A stretch of 32,770 nt of DNA. It comes from Sphingomonadales bacterium. Lineage in GTDB: Bacteria > Pseudomonadota > Alphaproteobacteria > Sphingomonadales > Sphingomonadaceae. The stretch is taken from NCBI GenBank assembly GCA_017309275.1, contig JAFKLT010000081.1:1-32770 (forward strand), in the 5' to 3' direction. Shown here one piece after another: positions 1-8,470 of the stretch. The notes beneath the pieces are model-generated. The model was not told the DNA's origin, made no database searches, and saw nothing but the letters and a program-made list of their open reading frames with translations. The translations under genes and the position numbers were made by a program. The first letter of the stretch is position 1. Every line of letters begins with the position of its first letter.

Positions 1-198
1 TTGGTCGGGACCCGATCCGCGCGAAAGGCATCATGGCCAGCGGCGCATGACAAGGCCGCATCACAGGCCGGACACATGGCTGCACCAACCAGCAGACTGC
101 ATCGTTCCAGAAACCGCTTGCCAACGGAGGGCCGTCCACACACGGCCAATTCGGTTGAGCCGGCACTTGAAAGAAAGGGGCTCGCCGAAAGAGACGGA

Positions 199-783
199 TC
201 ATGTTGGTCTCCCCGATTTTCGTAACATCGGAACCTTCAACCCATCTTGTGACGAGGCAATCAGAATTCCCATCCGTTTCGACCTTGTTTCTTCCTTCTT
301 GGCGCTCATCACCCACCAGATCGAGGCTCGCTTGGATGAGGGGGCCAAAGTTGAAAAGAATATCCACGCCGGCGGGTTTGCTCTTATTCGGGCTTCGAGC
401 ACCGGGTCGAGCAGCATATCTCTGCCCTTCAGCGAATAGCCGTCTTTGTCGCTTCTGGCGTTGAAGAGCCGCAATCCCTCCGGCCGCATCCTGCCGCACT
501 GAATGAGCGCTTGGACTTTCTGGACATTGACCGCGCTCCAGACGCTGGCTGACTTTCGGGGGGTAAAGCGGATCTTGTAGCTCTGTCCATCGATGGATTT
601 TCGGACCCCGTCGATCCAACCATAGCAAAGGGCAACATCGACCGATTCCGGCCAGGACATGCTTGGACGTCCGGAGCCTTTTACGAAATAGCCGACCCAT
701 AGCGCGGTGGCACTCCTGGAATGATCTTCGAGCCAAGCGCTGAACGCATCCTGCGTGGCGAAAAAGAAGGGCTCCTCCATCAT
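199..783 (-). CDS. YdeI/OmpD-associated family protein
   Basis: This 194-residue protein matches what I know of the YdeI/OmpD-associated (bacteriocin-protection-like) family. The N-terminal part carries the ATALWVGYFVKGSG and CYGWIDGVRKSIDG segments and an RFTPRKSASVWSAVN segment, and the C-terminal helix region contains WVMSAKKEETRSKR, all typical of the family. Length is normal, so the gene looks intact. Two ATG codons are adjacent at the start (783 and 780) and either may be used; an AAAGG-type site lies upstream. The molecular role of the family is poorly defined. It stands alone, downstream of the alpha/beta hydrolase gene on the same strand, with about 70 bases between them, and has no obvious link to the catabolic genes. 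Confidence 0.8.
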   Translation of the reverse strand: MMEEPFFFATQDAFSAWLEDHSRSATALWVGYFVKGSGRPSMSWPESVDVALCYGWIDGVRKSIDGQSYKIRFTPRKSASVWSAVNVQKVQALIQCGRMRPEGLRLFNARSDKDGYSLKGRDMLLDPVLEARIRANPPAWIFFSTLAPSSKRASIWWVMSAKKEETRSKRMGILIASSQDGLKVPMLRKSGRPT

Positions 784-853
784 GCATCCGTCAACCTTTC
801 ATGCGCCCTCCGGCGATGCCGGGGGGCGCAAATATAGTTTTGCTCTTTTGAAA

Positions 854-1795
854 TCAGCGCGACGTCTGCTTTAGCCAGCCCAGAATTTCCCTGGTTGTCT
901 CCTCTGGCTTTTCTTCCTGAATCCAATGGCCTGCGTCCAGGCTGACAACGTCGACGTTCGGCACGAAGTCGCGCAGGCTGGGAGATTTTGGAATGGCATC
1001 GCGATCGCCGTAGATCATGAGCGCCCGGTGCGGGACAATCGGGTCCGCAGACGCCAACAGGCGCCAATTGCGGTCGAGGTTTCGATACCAATTGATGCTG
1101 CCCGTGAAGCCGGACGCCTCGAACGCCGCGTCGAGGACGGACATTTCGGCAGGCGTCATGATCGGGTCGCCGCCGGCATTCTGCGCCTTCGCCAGGTTGA
1201 TCATTATCATTCCCGGTTCGGGTGCCTGTGGAGGTTCGTTTTTGCGATACAGATTTCGCAGGAACTGCGATCTGTTTTCATCCAGCACAGCATCCGCCAC
1301 GCCGGGCTGCCGGTTGAAATGTACCATGTAGTTATCGGCCCCCATGATCCTTTCGATCAGCGTCACCCAAGGTATGTCACCTCGTTCCTGATAGGGGAGC
1401 GCGAGTGCGATGAGCTTGCTCACGCGGTTTGGATGCAGCAGCGCCATGCCCCAGACAACATTGGCGCCCCAATCATGGCCGACAAAGACGGCGTCGTCGT
1501 ATCCGAAGTGATCGAGGAGCGCGGCAAGATCACCAGTGAGATGTGTGATGTCATATTCGAACACGTCGGTCGGCCGCGCAGAATTGCCATAGCCGCGCTG
1601 GTTTGGAACGATGACATGATAGCCAGCGGCGGCAAGCGCCGACATTTGGTGTCGCCACGAAAAGGCATGGCCCGGCCACCCATGACAGAGCACAATCGGG
1701 TGTCCCGAGTTTTCCTTTCCGGCTTCGAAGACCTCCAAATCCACGCCGTTGGCGGAAATCATGGTGGGTTGAGGAAAGCCATTTGGTTCAGACAT
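854..1795 (-). CDS. Alpha/beta hydrolase, epoxide-hydrolase-like
   Basis: A 313-residue soluble alpha/beta-fold hydrolase of the epoxide hydrolase / haloalkane dehalogenase-like group. Visible motifs are HGWP at residues 38-41 (oxyanion hole), GHDWGA with the nucleophile Asp108, GDRDAIP near 263-269 (acid residue), and the catalytic His290 in DAGHW. An Asp nucleophile, rather than Ser, points to epoxide or C-halogen hydrolysis, though function within this superfamily is hard to predict. The length fits epoxide hydrolases. An AAGGAA site precedes the ATG. It is divergent from the WYL regulator at 1956, with an 11-bp-arm inverted repeat between them, so control by that regulator is a reasonable inference. 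It could act on an epoxide made by an oxygenase, but no epoxide-forming step is visible here. Confidence 0.85.
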   Translation of the reverse strand: MSEPNGFPQPTMISANGVDLEVFEAGKENSGHPIVLCHGWPGHAFSWRHQMSALAAAGYHVIVPNQRGYGNSARPTDVFEYDITHLTGDLAALLDHFGYDDAVFVGHDWGANVVWGMALLHPNRVSKLIALALPYQERGDIPWVTLIERIMGADNYMVHFNRQPGVADAVLDENRSQFLRNLYRKNEPPQAPEPGMIMINLAKAQNAGGDPIMTPAEMSVLDAAFEASGFTGSINWYRNLDRNWRLLASADPIVPHRALMIYGDRDAIPKSPSLRDFVPNVDVVSLDAGHWIQEEKPEETTREILGWLKQTSR

Positions 1796-1910
1796 TTATT
1801 TTCCTTCTTGTGCTTGGGCGCCGGCGCAAAACGGCGACGCATTTTCTGCCCCGTTGATCAGAGGATTCGTGCCGAACGCCCACGGGCATCGACATCCGGG
1901 ATCTAATCTG

Positions 1911-1937
1911 CAATGGTGCCAAAATCTGGCACCATTG
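1911..1937. promoter_or_regulatory. Perfect inverted repeat, candidate operator
   Basis: Arms CAATGGTGCCA (1911-1921) and TGGCACCATTG (1927-1937) are exact reverse complements separated by five bases. The repeat lies in the 160-base divergent region between the alpha/beta hydrolase and the WYL regulator, 18 bases before the regulator's ATG. Its position and symmetry suit an operator for the dimeric regulator next door; that assignment is inference. Confidence 0.6.
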
Positions 1938-1955
1938 TTTGTTGGCCCACCGAAA

Positions 1956-2690
1956 ATGAATGTTCATAGTCGACAAGAGGCGGTGATCCGAAGCCTGCGA
2001 CGGAACGGATCATCGACGATTGCCGAGCTTTCGGTTCAGGTGGGTGCATCCCGAAGAACATTGCTGCGCGACATCAGCGCGTTGCGAGAGCAAGGCTTTG
2101 TCATTCATTCCGAACCCGGTCGTGGCGGGGGATTGCGACTTGACCCGGGTTCGGTTCAGACGACGCCTCGCCTTTCGGTGACGGAGGTATTTGCTCTTCT
2201 GATCGGCGTGGCGGCCATGCGCGCGGCGGGAAACCTCCCTTTTGCAAGTCTGGCAGATGCCGGACTTGCAAAGATCGAGAAGGCATTGCCGTCCGACAAG
2301 GTCCGCGATTTGCGGCAGTTTCTGGACTGCCTGTATGTCGGGGAACTCGCGCCGCAAGTCGACAGAAGCAATATCGGTACGATGGACCGCGCACTGCTTC
2401 CCGAATTCGAGGCCGCCTTTCTTCAGCGCCTGCATCTGCAGTTCCATTATCAAGATGCGAAAGGCGAACGCAGCATGCGTGTTGTCGAACCGCAGGCGAT
2501 GCTGATCTTGCCGCCACTTTGGTATCTGGTTGCCTGGGATCCCGAGCGCGATGATTTCCGGCATTTCCGCATGGACCGAATCCGCGAACCGCGCTGTATG
2601 GAGGGAAGGGCGTTTCGGAAACGGAAGGTCGTTTTCGATAAGGGGGTTCGACCATTGGAAGGTGCAATGGAGGCGGAAACTCAAGATTGA
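1956..2690 (+). CDS. YafY-type HTH/WYL-domain transcriptional regulator
   Basis: A 244-residue cytoplasmic regulator. Residues about 5-60 form a DeoR-type winged helix-turn-helix (TIAELSVQVGASRRTLLRDI followed by the wing GFVIHSEPGRGGGLRL). The C-terminal third carries a WYL domain, with the literal motif in LPPLWYLVAWD and the conserved FRMDRI segment. WYL domains in this family bind ligands or nucleic acid and control nearby genes. I chose the ATG at 1956 because the family begins just before the HTH; an in-frame upstream extension to 1854 would run through the inverted repeat at 1911-1937 and is not family-like. It is divergent from the alpha/beta hydrolase, its most likely target. The C-terminus is shorter than in many YafY proteins but shows no frameshift. 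Confidence 0.85.
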   Translation: MNVHSRQEAVIRSLRRNGSSTIAELSVQVGASRRTLLRDISALREQGFVIHSEPGRGGGLRLDPGSVQTTPRLSVTEVFALLIGVAAMRAAGNLPFASLADAGLAKIEKALPSDKVRDLRQFLDCLYVGELAPQVDRSNIGTMDRALLPEFEAAFLQRLHLQFHYQDAKGERSMRVVEPQAMLILPPLWYLVAWDPERDDFRHFRMDRIREPRCMEGRAFRKRKVVFDKGVRPLEGAMEAETQD

Positions 2691-2818
2691 CGGGCGCCGG
2701 TGCAGGGCCGAGCAGCTAGAAGCGTTGTCAAAGGCTCTGGAGCCGCCCGCGCGAAATTGCGGGGGGCCATGAGTTCAAGTGTCCACGCTCCTCATCGGGC
2801 GCCGGTAGCCGGACGCTG

Positions 2819-3619
2819 CTAGAATTTTGGCAGTCGGGTGCCGGGCGCAGGCGGATCGATCGGCGCTCCGGCAAAGCATTGCGCCACAGCCATCCACTTC
2901 TTGGCAACCGGACCGACAACTTCAAGTTGCGTGTCGGCAATATTGCGGACTTGTGTAACGACGAAACAGAACGCGGTAGCGTCCCCACATACATGGTCTG
3001 TCGTGTTCTCCTCATTCCATGTCCAGACGTCGCCCGAAGGCGCCGTCAGTTCGACACGTGGAGCAGGTCCGGGGAGCTCAAGGCCTCGGTTGACGAAGGT
3101 CCAGCCGAACGTCTTGATGCCGATGGTGGCAACATGCTTTACACGATCAGTGTGAGTGCGTGTGGTTTCGGCAAGGTCGAAGATCGCTTGCGCATGGGAC
3201 CAGGTCTCCATGAACCGCGCTGTCAGGAACATGCGCGCGCCCATGTCCGGCCCGAACCATGGAAGCCGGCTCGACGGATCCAGGTCGGAGAATTTTGCGG
3301 CCAGCTCCACGGCTGTCGCGTGCCAGGCATCGATCAGTTCGGAAGCACTGAGACCCGCAAGATTTTCCCGAGCAACCGCTTGATGGTCCTTTCCCTGCTG
3401 AAAGCTCGCCGCCAGGCGATTGCGCTCGTGCCCGAAAGCCTCGCGCCCCTCCGCCGATTTCAGGCCGACCAGATCGAACAAGTGAAGATGTGCTACGACA
3501 TCCCAGGGAGTCCATTTCATGAACCCCGTTTCCTGGGCCCAGACTTCCTCTGGAAGCCCTTGGAATACGGTATGGAGATAGTTCACTTCCGCAAGGAAGT
3601 CGTCGCAAATTAGCTTCAT
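2819..3619 (-). CDS. TIGR03084-like DinB/maleylpyruvate isomerase-fold protein
   Basis: A 266-residue protein resembling the TIGR03084 family, whose N-terminal half has the DinB / mycothiol-dependent maleylpyruvate isomerase fold. Supporting segments are WTPWDVVAHLHLFD, with a putative metal-binding His, LPWFGPDMGARMFLTARFME followed by TWSHAQAIFD, and a C-terminal VELTAPSGDVWTW then DFC-like TAFCFVVTQ module. Members occur in actinobacterial and sphingomonad catabolic loci, but their reaction is not established. I chose the start at 3619 because the family begins with an M..ICDDF-type segment; the frame is open to 3673, which nearly abuts the stop of the amidohydrolase gene. It lies downstream of that gene on the same strand and probably shares its transcript. 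Confidence 0.78.
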   Translation of the reverse strand: MKLICDDFLAEVNYLHTVFQGLPEEVWAQETGFMKWTPWDVVAHLHLFDLVGLKSAEGREAFGHERNRLAASFQQGKDHQAVARENLAGLSASELIDAWHATAVELAAKFSDLDPSSRLPWFGPDMGARMFLTARFMETWSHAQAIFDLAETTRTHTDRVKHVATIGIKTFGWTFVNRGLELPGPAPRVELTAPSGDVWTWNEENTTDHVCGDATAFCFVVTQVRNIADTQLEVVGPVAKKWMAVAQCFAGAPIDPPAPGTRLPKF

Positions 3620-3676
3620 GGCATGGTCCTGGTTGGGTCGGGGGATGGCAAGCTTGCCTTGGCAACTCATCATGGG

Positions 3677-4573
3677 TCACGCGGGGGCTGCGGCCAACAG
3701 GCCGTCCAGCTTGTAGACCGCGTGGGCGTTCCTGCTCAGAAAGTACGGCCACGCTTCGTCGGAAAGCGACACATCGTCCATTTCACGAAAAATTCGCTCG
3801 TAAGAAAGGGCTGGATAATAGCCCGCGAAGAGGATTTTCTCCTTCCCGCGCTTGTTCGCAAATTCGATGATGTTTTTTGCGTAGTGCTTGGGTGCCCAAG
3901 CGGAGGTCGAATAATATAGGTTGGGCCATTTGAGCAGCATTTTGACGCACAGATCTGTCCACGGGTCGCCGCCGTGGCGCATGACTATTTTAAGCTCGGG
4001 AAAGAACCATGCGACTTCGTCCAATAATCCCGGGTACTGGCATTTATAAGGCACGCGCGGACCCGGCACGCCGACGAGCATGTTGATGGGTATGTCGAGT
4101 TCGCAACATTTGGCGTAAATCGGATACCAGCGTCTATCGTCGATCGGGACCTGGGGGTTCAACAGGCAAGGCGCTCCCGCAGCGGCCACGATGTTCGGGT
4201 GGAGTTTTACGATTTCTTCCAGCCGCCGTACCCCATCCATGCTCATATTGGGGTCGGTGCCCACCTCGCCAAGGAAGCGACCGGGGTGCTTCTCGAACAG
4301 GGTCAGCGTGTTTTCGGGTTGATGAATATCCACATGAATCATTGCCATCCGGACACCGAACCGGTCCATCATCTCGACGACCGTGTCCGGGTCGACGGCC
4401 TGGCCCATTCGATCCGGCGCGTCTTTGAAAAGATATTGTGCGGGGTGGTGAGAAAAATCCTCCGAAGCTTTGTCCCGCATCAACTTGCGAGCATCGGACA
4501 TGCCCATGCCGGCCTGTCCATTCGGAAGGTCCATCATGAGGTCAATTACAGGAATGTCTAACGGACGGGCCAC
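3677..4573 (-). CDS. Amidohydrolase_2-fold protein with degenerate metal site
   Basis: A 298-residue TIM-barrel protein of the amidohydrolase_2 group (ACMSD / 4-oxalomesaconate hydratase / decarboxylase relatives). Family-like segments include FGVRMAMIHVD, HPGRFLGEVGTDPNM, LKIVMRHGGDPW and a C-terminal SRNAHAVYKL. The usual N-terminal HxH is replaced by VIDLMMDLP, the mid-barrel His is absent from NMLVGVPGP, and the TDYP-type Asp is replaced in FAGYYPALSYER; only the His of RHGG is obvious. A standard mono-zinc site therefore seems absent and the true activity is unclear. The start is GTG at 4573 with a GAGGAGA site just upstream. It leads a two-gene minus-strand unit with the TIGR03084-like gene and is divergent from the TonB receptor, sharing an operator-like palindrome. 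Confidence 0.8.
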   Translation of the reverse strand: MARPLDIPVIDLMMDLPNGQAGMGMSDARKLMRDKASEDFSHHPAQYLFKDAPDRMGQAVDPDTVVEMMDRFGVRMAMIHVDIHQPENTLTLFEKHPGRFLGEVGTDPNMSMDGVRRLEEIVKLHPNIVAAAGAPCLLNPQVPIDDRRWYPIYAKCCELDIPINMLVGVPGPRVPYKCQYPGLLDEVAWFFPELKIVMRHGGDPWTDLCVKMLLKWPNLYYSTSAWAPKHYAKNIIEFANKRGKEKILFAGYYPALSYERIFREMDDVSLSDEAWPYFLSRNAHAVYKLDGLLAAAPA

Positions 4574-4787
4574 GGAGATCTCCTCGGTTTGTTGAATGTG
4601 TTCCGCGTGGTCGCGGCTTTGTCTCTATCGACGATCGTCACGGCGGGACTCCGCGCGCGGCGTGGCGTTGAAAGACGCTCGGTGTCGATGCCCACGAATG
4701 CCTCCCCATTGCGACATCCCTGCTGGCACATGATGTCAGTCAGGCCGGATTCCGCATTCCCTGTCGCCGCTGATTCGGCCCTTGCTA

Positions 4788-4801
4788 TATATCATGGTAT
4801 A
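4788..4801. promoter_or_regulatory. Operator-like palindrome, site 1
   Basis: The 14-mer TATATCATGGTATA is symmetric except for one base pair around CATG. Close matches occur at 10929-10942 and 12319-12332. It sits in the divergent region between the amidohydrolase gene and the TonB receptor, 66 bases before the receptor ATG, so it could control both directions. The nearby TetR protein is the likely ligand-sensing partner (inference). Confidence 0.6.
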
Positions 4802-4866
4802 ATCTAGATCACGATCTAACACGATGCAAGAACGAACCAGCATCGGTCTTTTTGAGGGGATATGGC

Positions 4867-7065
4867 ATGTACCGTTCATCGGGTCTTTTTCTGTATGCGG
4901 CGACGGGTTCGGCGCTTTTCATGGGTACGGCTAATGCTCAGGAAAATAATCAGGAAATCGTCGTCACGGCGGAGCGTCGCGAGCAGGCCATCCAAAGCGT
5001 TCCAGGCGCCATTTCGGCTCTTACGACACAGCAACTGGAACTGCAGGGGATCGATTCCGCGTCCAGCTTGCAATTCAGCGTCCCCGGAGTTTTCGTTGGT
5101 GAGCAATCGACGCAAACCAGCGTAACGATCCGCGGTGTCGGTCCTACGCCGCAGGGGCAGTCAGGCGTATCTTCGGTTGCCGTCAGCGTAGATGGCGTCA
5201 ATCAATCGCGAACGGTAGCGATGGGGTTTGCGCAAGTTGACCTGAAGCGGATCGAGGTCGCCCGCGGGCCTCAAGGCACTCTGTATGGCCGCAATGCGAC
5301 AGGCGGCGCGATCAATTATATCACGCAAGAACCGACCGGTTCGTTCGAGGGCGAATTGTCCGCCGGCTATGCCGAATATAATGAATTCAGCGGAAGCGGT
5401 GTCGTGAATATCCCCATCGGCGACCGCATCCGCTCGCGACTGGTTGTCGATTACAAGAACCGCCGGGACGGGTTTGTCGATAACATCTCGCCCGGTGGCG
5501 AGGATGTCGATGCGAGGGAGCAGCTTGCGGGGCGCTTGCGGATCGCCGTTGACCTGGCGGATACGCTGGAGCTGGACGTCAATCTTTCGAGGATGAGCAT
5601 AAACCACACGGGGAATTATCTGAGCCAACTCAACACGCCGACCCCCGAGGCCCTTGCGGCCAGCCCGATCCTGGCAGCCGCGACCTTCTATCCCGGCCGG
5701 AACAGGGTTACGGGCGCCAACGAGCCTAATCGCAACAGGCTCCTGTATGATGTCGCGAGCGCGACGCTCAAATGGGATTTGCCTTTCGCGACGTTCAAAT
5801 CGATCACCGCGTATCAAAAATATAAAAGCAGGACGAGGGCCGACGGGGACGGCCTCGATCTCTCCCTTTCGTCGCTGGCAGGAAGGAATATCAACAAAAC
5901 CTTCTCTCAGGAATTGACCGTCGCAGGTTCGACGGACAGCTTGAGCTGGGTCGTTGGCGCCTTCTACTCGAACGAAGACGACCAGAACGAGTTTCATATC
6001 AGATTCACGGAAAACCTTTTGGGGGCTGGGCCTGACTCAGGCCTCGACTATCTGCAGCCGAAATATTCCCAAAAAACTTACGCGGCTTTTGCGGATCTGA
6101 CCTACTCTGTAACCGACAAGATCGACCTGATCGCTGGCATCAGATATACTAAAGACAAGTTGCACGCGGAATACAGCTCATCGTTCTTTGCCAATAATTT
6201 CCCGAATATATTCACTCCCCCTCCTCCATCTACGATAGCCGTCGCATTCCCTCTATGTCCGGCGACAGTGGATGAACCGGATTTCAGCTCTACGACGCCC
6301 CGTATTGGCGTTCAGTACAAACTTGCTGATAAGCAAATGGTGTACTTCAAATACTCGCAAGGATACAAAGCTGGTGGCGTAAATGTCTATAGCTGTAATA
6401 ATACATATGAGCCAGAGGAAGTTAAATCTTACGAGCTTGGCTACAAGAGTACGCATTTTGACGGCGCACTCGTATTAAATGCGACAGCATTCCACTATGA
6501 TTATACGAACTTTCAGGTTTCACAGATCATTAACAGCACTCTTTCGACTACAAACGCGTCATCTGCTATAGTCGACGGCCTTGAACTCGAAACCGTTCTG
6601 GCGCCCGGTGACCATTTTCGGGTTAGTGCGAGCTACGCCTATATTCATGCTCGCTACGATGAGTTCATGAACATCGACGGCCTCAATCCCTCGGCTGGCC
6701 TGCAGAATTTGTCGGGCAATTTGCTCAACGGTTCGCCGAAACATTCCGGAAATGTCACGGTCTCCTACAAGTCGGACGACTACAGTTGGGGCAATTTGAC
6801 GGGGGCGGTCAGCCTGAGCAGCCGGTCTCGTACATTCTTTCGGGAGTTCAACGCGAAAGAAGATTCACAGAAGGGGTTCACCTTGGTGAACCTAAGCCTC
6901 GTCTGGAAAAGCCCGGATGATGCCTATCAGGTCCGTCTCTATGCGAATAATGTTACCGATAAGGCCTACTACCAGTTTCTGGCTGCCGAAGACGTTATCG
7001 GCAGCCGATACGGATATTGGGGCCCTCCGCGTCAGGTTGGATTCGAGGTAACCACACGGTTTTGA
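4867..7065 (+). CDS. TonB-dependent outer-membrane receptor
   Basis: A 732-residue outer-membrane receptor for energised uptake of a specific substrate. It begins with a signal peptide (hydrophobic core GLFLYAATGSALFMGTA, cleavage expected near ANAQ), then a QEIVVTAERR stretch typical of sphingomonad receptors. Next comes a plug domain (SVPGVFVGEQSTQTSVTIRG, RIEVARGPQGTLYGRNATGG) and a long beta-barrel ending in VGFEVTTRF with the C-terminal Phe expected for barrel assembly. Length is normal. I chose ATG 4867 because GAGGGGA lies 7 bases upstream; an in-frame TTG at 4852 is less likely. The receptor leads the plus-strand group with a serine hydrolase and a carrier, suggesting it imports the catabolic substrate. 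The substrate cannot be deduced. Confidence 0.93.
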   Translation: MYRSSGLFLYAATGSALFMGTANAQENNQEIVVTAERREQAIQSVPGAISALTTQQLELQGIDSASSLQFSVPGVFVGEQSTQTSVTIRGVGPTPQGQSGVSSVAVSVDGVNQSRTVAMGFAQVDLKRIEVARGPQGTLYGRNATGGAINYITQEPTGSFEGELSAGYAEYNEFSGSGVVNIPIGDRIRSRLVVDYKNRRDGFVDNISPGGEDVDAREQLAGRLRIAVDLADTLELDVNLSRMSINHTGNYLSQLNTPTPEALAASPILAAATFYPGRNRVTGANEPNRNRLLYDVASATLKWDLPFATFKSITAYQKYKSRTRADGDGLDLSLSSLAGRNINKTFSQELTVAGSTDSLSWVVGAFYSNEDDQNEFHIRFTENLLGAGPDSGLDYLQPKYSQKTYAAFADLTYSVTDKIDLIAGIRYTKDKLHAEYSSSFFANNFPNIFTPPPPSTIAVAFPLCPATVDEPDFSSTTPRIGVQYKLADKQMVYFKYSQGYKAGGVNVYSCNNTYEPEEVKSYELGYKSTHFDGALVLNATAFHYDYTNFQVSQIINSTLSTTNASSAIVDGLELETVLAPGDHFRVSASYAYIHARYDEFMNIDGLNPSAGLQNLSGNLLNGSPKHSGNVTVSYKSDDYSWGNLTGAVSLSSRSRTFFREFNAKEDSQKGFTLVNLSLVWKSPDDAYQVRLYANNVTDKAYYQFLAAEDVIGSRYGYWGPPRQVGFEVTTRF

Positions 7066-7165
7066 GTGTGACGGTTGTTCACAAGTCCATTTAGGTGCTG
7101 TCCGGCGCTTTTTGCGGCGTGCCGGTCATGGCGATCGGGGGCAATATTCAGTGCAAGGAAAAAAG

Positions 7166-8338
7166 ATGTCAGAACGTATCGATAGAATTGCTGCGGTCGC
7201 CGAGCGCTATGTAAATTCCGGGAGCTTTTCCAGCATCGAATGGGCTGTCGATGTTGACGGCCGCGCATTGAGTGCCGGAAAATTCGGCAAGGCGGATCAG
7301 GAGGCTGGAACCGGGATCGCTGACGGCGCCCTGTATCGCATCTACTCGATGACCAAGCCGGTGATTTCTGTTCTGGCCTTGCAACTGATCGAACAAGGTC
7401 GCCTGAGATTTACAGATATCCTTCCGCAGTTTGACGAACGCTTCAGTCGGATGGTCGTGCTGACATCGGACGGACAGATTCAACAGGCCCAAAGGCCGAT
7501 CACGGTCGAGGACCTGCTGACCCATCGTGCTGGATTTACCTATGAATTCATCCACGGTTGCCACATCGCGCAATATTACAGAGAAGCGAAGGTCTCGTAC
7601 AACGACGACAGTCTCGACGAGATGATGGGCAGGCTGTCAACGCTACCCCTGGGTTTTCATCCAGGCCAGAACTATGGCTACGGCGTTTCGACCGATGTGT
7701 TGGCACATGTGATAGAAAGGGCGACCGGCAGCGATGTCGGTACGCTGCTCGCAGAACATATCTTCGGGCCCCTGGGCATGAAAGATACGGCTTATCATGT
7801 GCCGGAGGAAAAGCAGTCGCGGCTGGTCAAGATGTATGGCCGCGAAGGATTCCTGAATCCGCCAGCGATCACTTTGCCCGGAAAGCAGGAACTGGTTCCG
7901 GTCGATGTGGTCCCCTACTATCCGGTCAATAAGAAGACATTCCGTCGTGGCGGGATAGGATTATACTCGACGCTCGCCGACTATCGCAAATTCGCGGCCA
8001 TGATGCTGGACGGCAAATCGCCCGATGGCGAGATACTGTTGTCTCGCAAGATGATCGAGATGATGTCGGCGAACCGTATTCCCGCGCACCTTCAGCCGCT
8101 TTGGCCAGGCGTCATGGAGGGATATGGCTGGGGATTGGTTGGTCGCTTGCTCATCGACCAGGGGCGAACGACGAACCTGTCCGGCGTGGGCGAGTTTGGC
8201 TGGGCCGGCGGAGCTTCGACCTTTTTTTGGGTTGATCCAAAGGAGCGTATGACCGGCGTCATCCTGACTCAATATCTGGGCTCATGGTTGCCTCTCGCCA
8301 ATGATCTGCGCACGGCTGCATATCAGGCGTTAACCTGA
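7166..8338 (+). CDS. Serine hydrolase, beta-lactamase/esterase (EstB-like) family
   Basis: A 390-residue class C beta-lactamase-fold hydrolase of the kind often annotated as esterase EstB or 1,4-butanediol diacrylate esterase. The nucleophile motif SMTK (Ser61, Lys64) is present, followed by a VEDLLTHRAGFTYEF segment and a YGYGVSTDVLAHVIE stretch in the position of the second (YxN-like) motif. The C-terminal GEFGWAGGASTFFWVDP segment fills the third-motif region. There is no clear signal peptide, so it is probably cytoplasmic. The ATG at 7166 follows AAGGAAAA. It lies 100 bases after the TonB receptor, likely co-transcribed. Together with the receptor it suggests hydrolysis of an imported ester or lactone, but the substrate is unknown. 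Confidence 0.87.
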   Translation: MSERIDRIAAVAERYVNSGSFSSIEWAVDVDGRALSAGKFGKADQEAGTGIADGALYRIYSMTKPVISVLALQLIEQGRLRFTDILPQFDERFSRMVVLTSDGQIQQAQRPITVEDLLTHRAGFTYEFIHGCHIAQYYREAKVSYNDDSLDEMMGRLSTLPLGFHPGQNYGYGVSTDVLAHVIERATGSDVGTLLAEHIFGPLGMKDTAYHVPEEKQSRLVKMYGREGFLNPPAITLPGKQELVPVDVVPYYPVNKKTFRRGGIGLYSTLADYRKFAAMMLDGKSPDGEILLSRKMIEMMSANRIPAHLQPLWPGVMEGYGWGLVGRLLIDQGRTTNLSGVGEFGWAGGASTFFWVDPKERMTGVILTQYLGSWLPLANDLRTAAYQALT

Positions 8339-8361
8339 CGTCGCTGCCTCGATCGACATCA

Positions 8362-8394
8362 TCGCTGCTTTCCGGACAAAGCCGGATGCAGCGA
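8362..8394 (+). terminator. Stem-loop after serine hydrolase gene
   Basis: Arms TCGCTGC-TT-TCCGG and CCGGA-T-GCAGCGA pair around a six-base loop, 24 bases after the serine hydrolase stop. No clear T-tract follows, so it may be a transcript-stabilising hairpin rather than an intrinsic terminator. Confidence 0.45.
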
Positions 8395-8470
8395 CAGGCG
8401 TTGCTACGAAATCTAGTCCCGCCACAGTACTCGAGTTGAGTATGGAGCGCACTTACTGAGTGAGGACGCT

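Noticed and set aside
1-198. Plus-strand open frame at the window start
   Set aside because: It overlaps the end of the YdeI-like gene, has no ribosome-binding site and no family resemblance; nothing else is supported here.
926-1906. Long plus-strand frame opposite the alpha/beta hydrolase
   Set aside because: It lies on the opposite strand of a gene with clear motifs and reads as an antisense shadow typical of GC-rich DNA.
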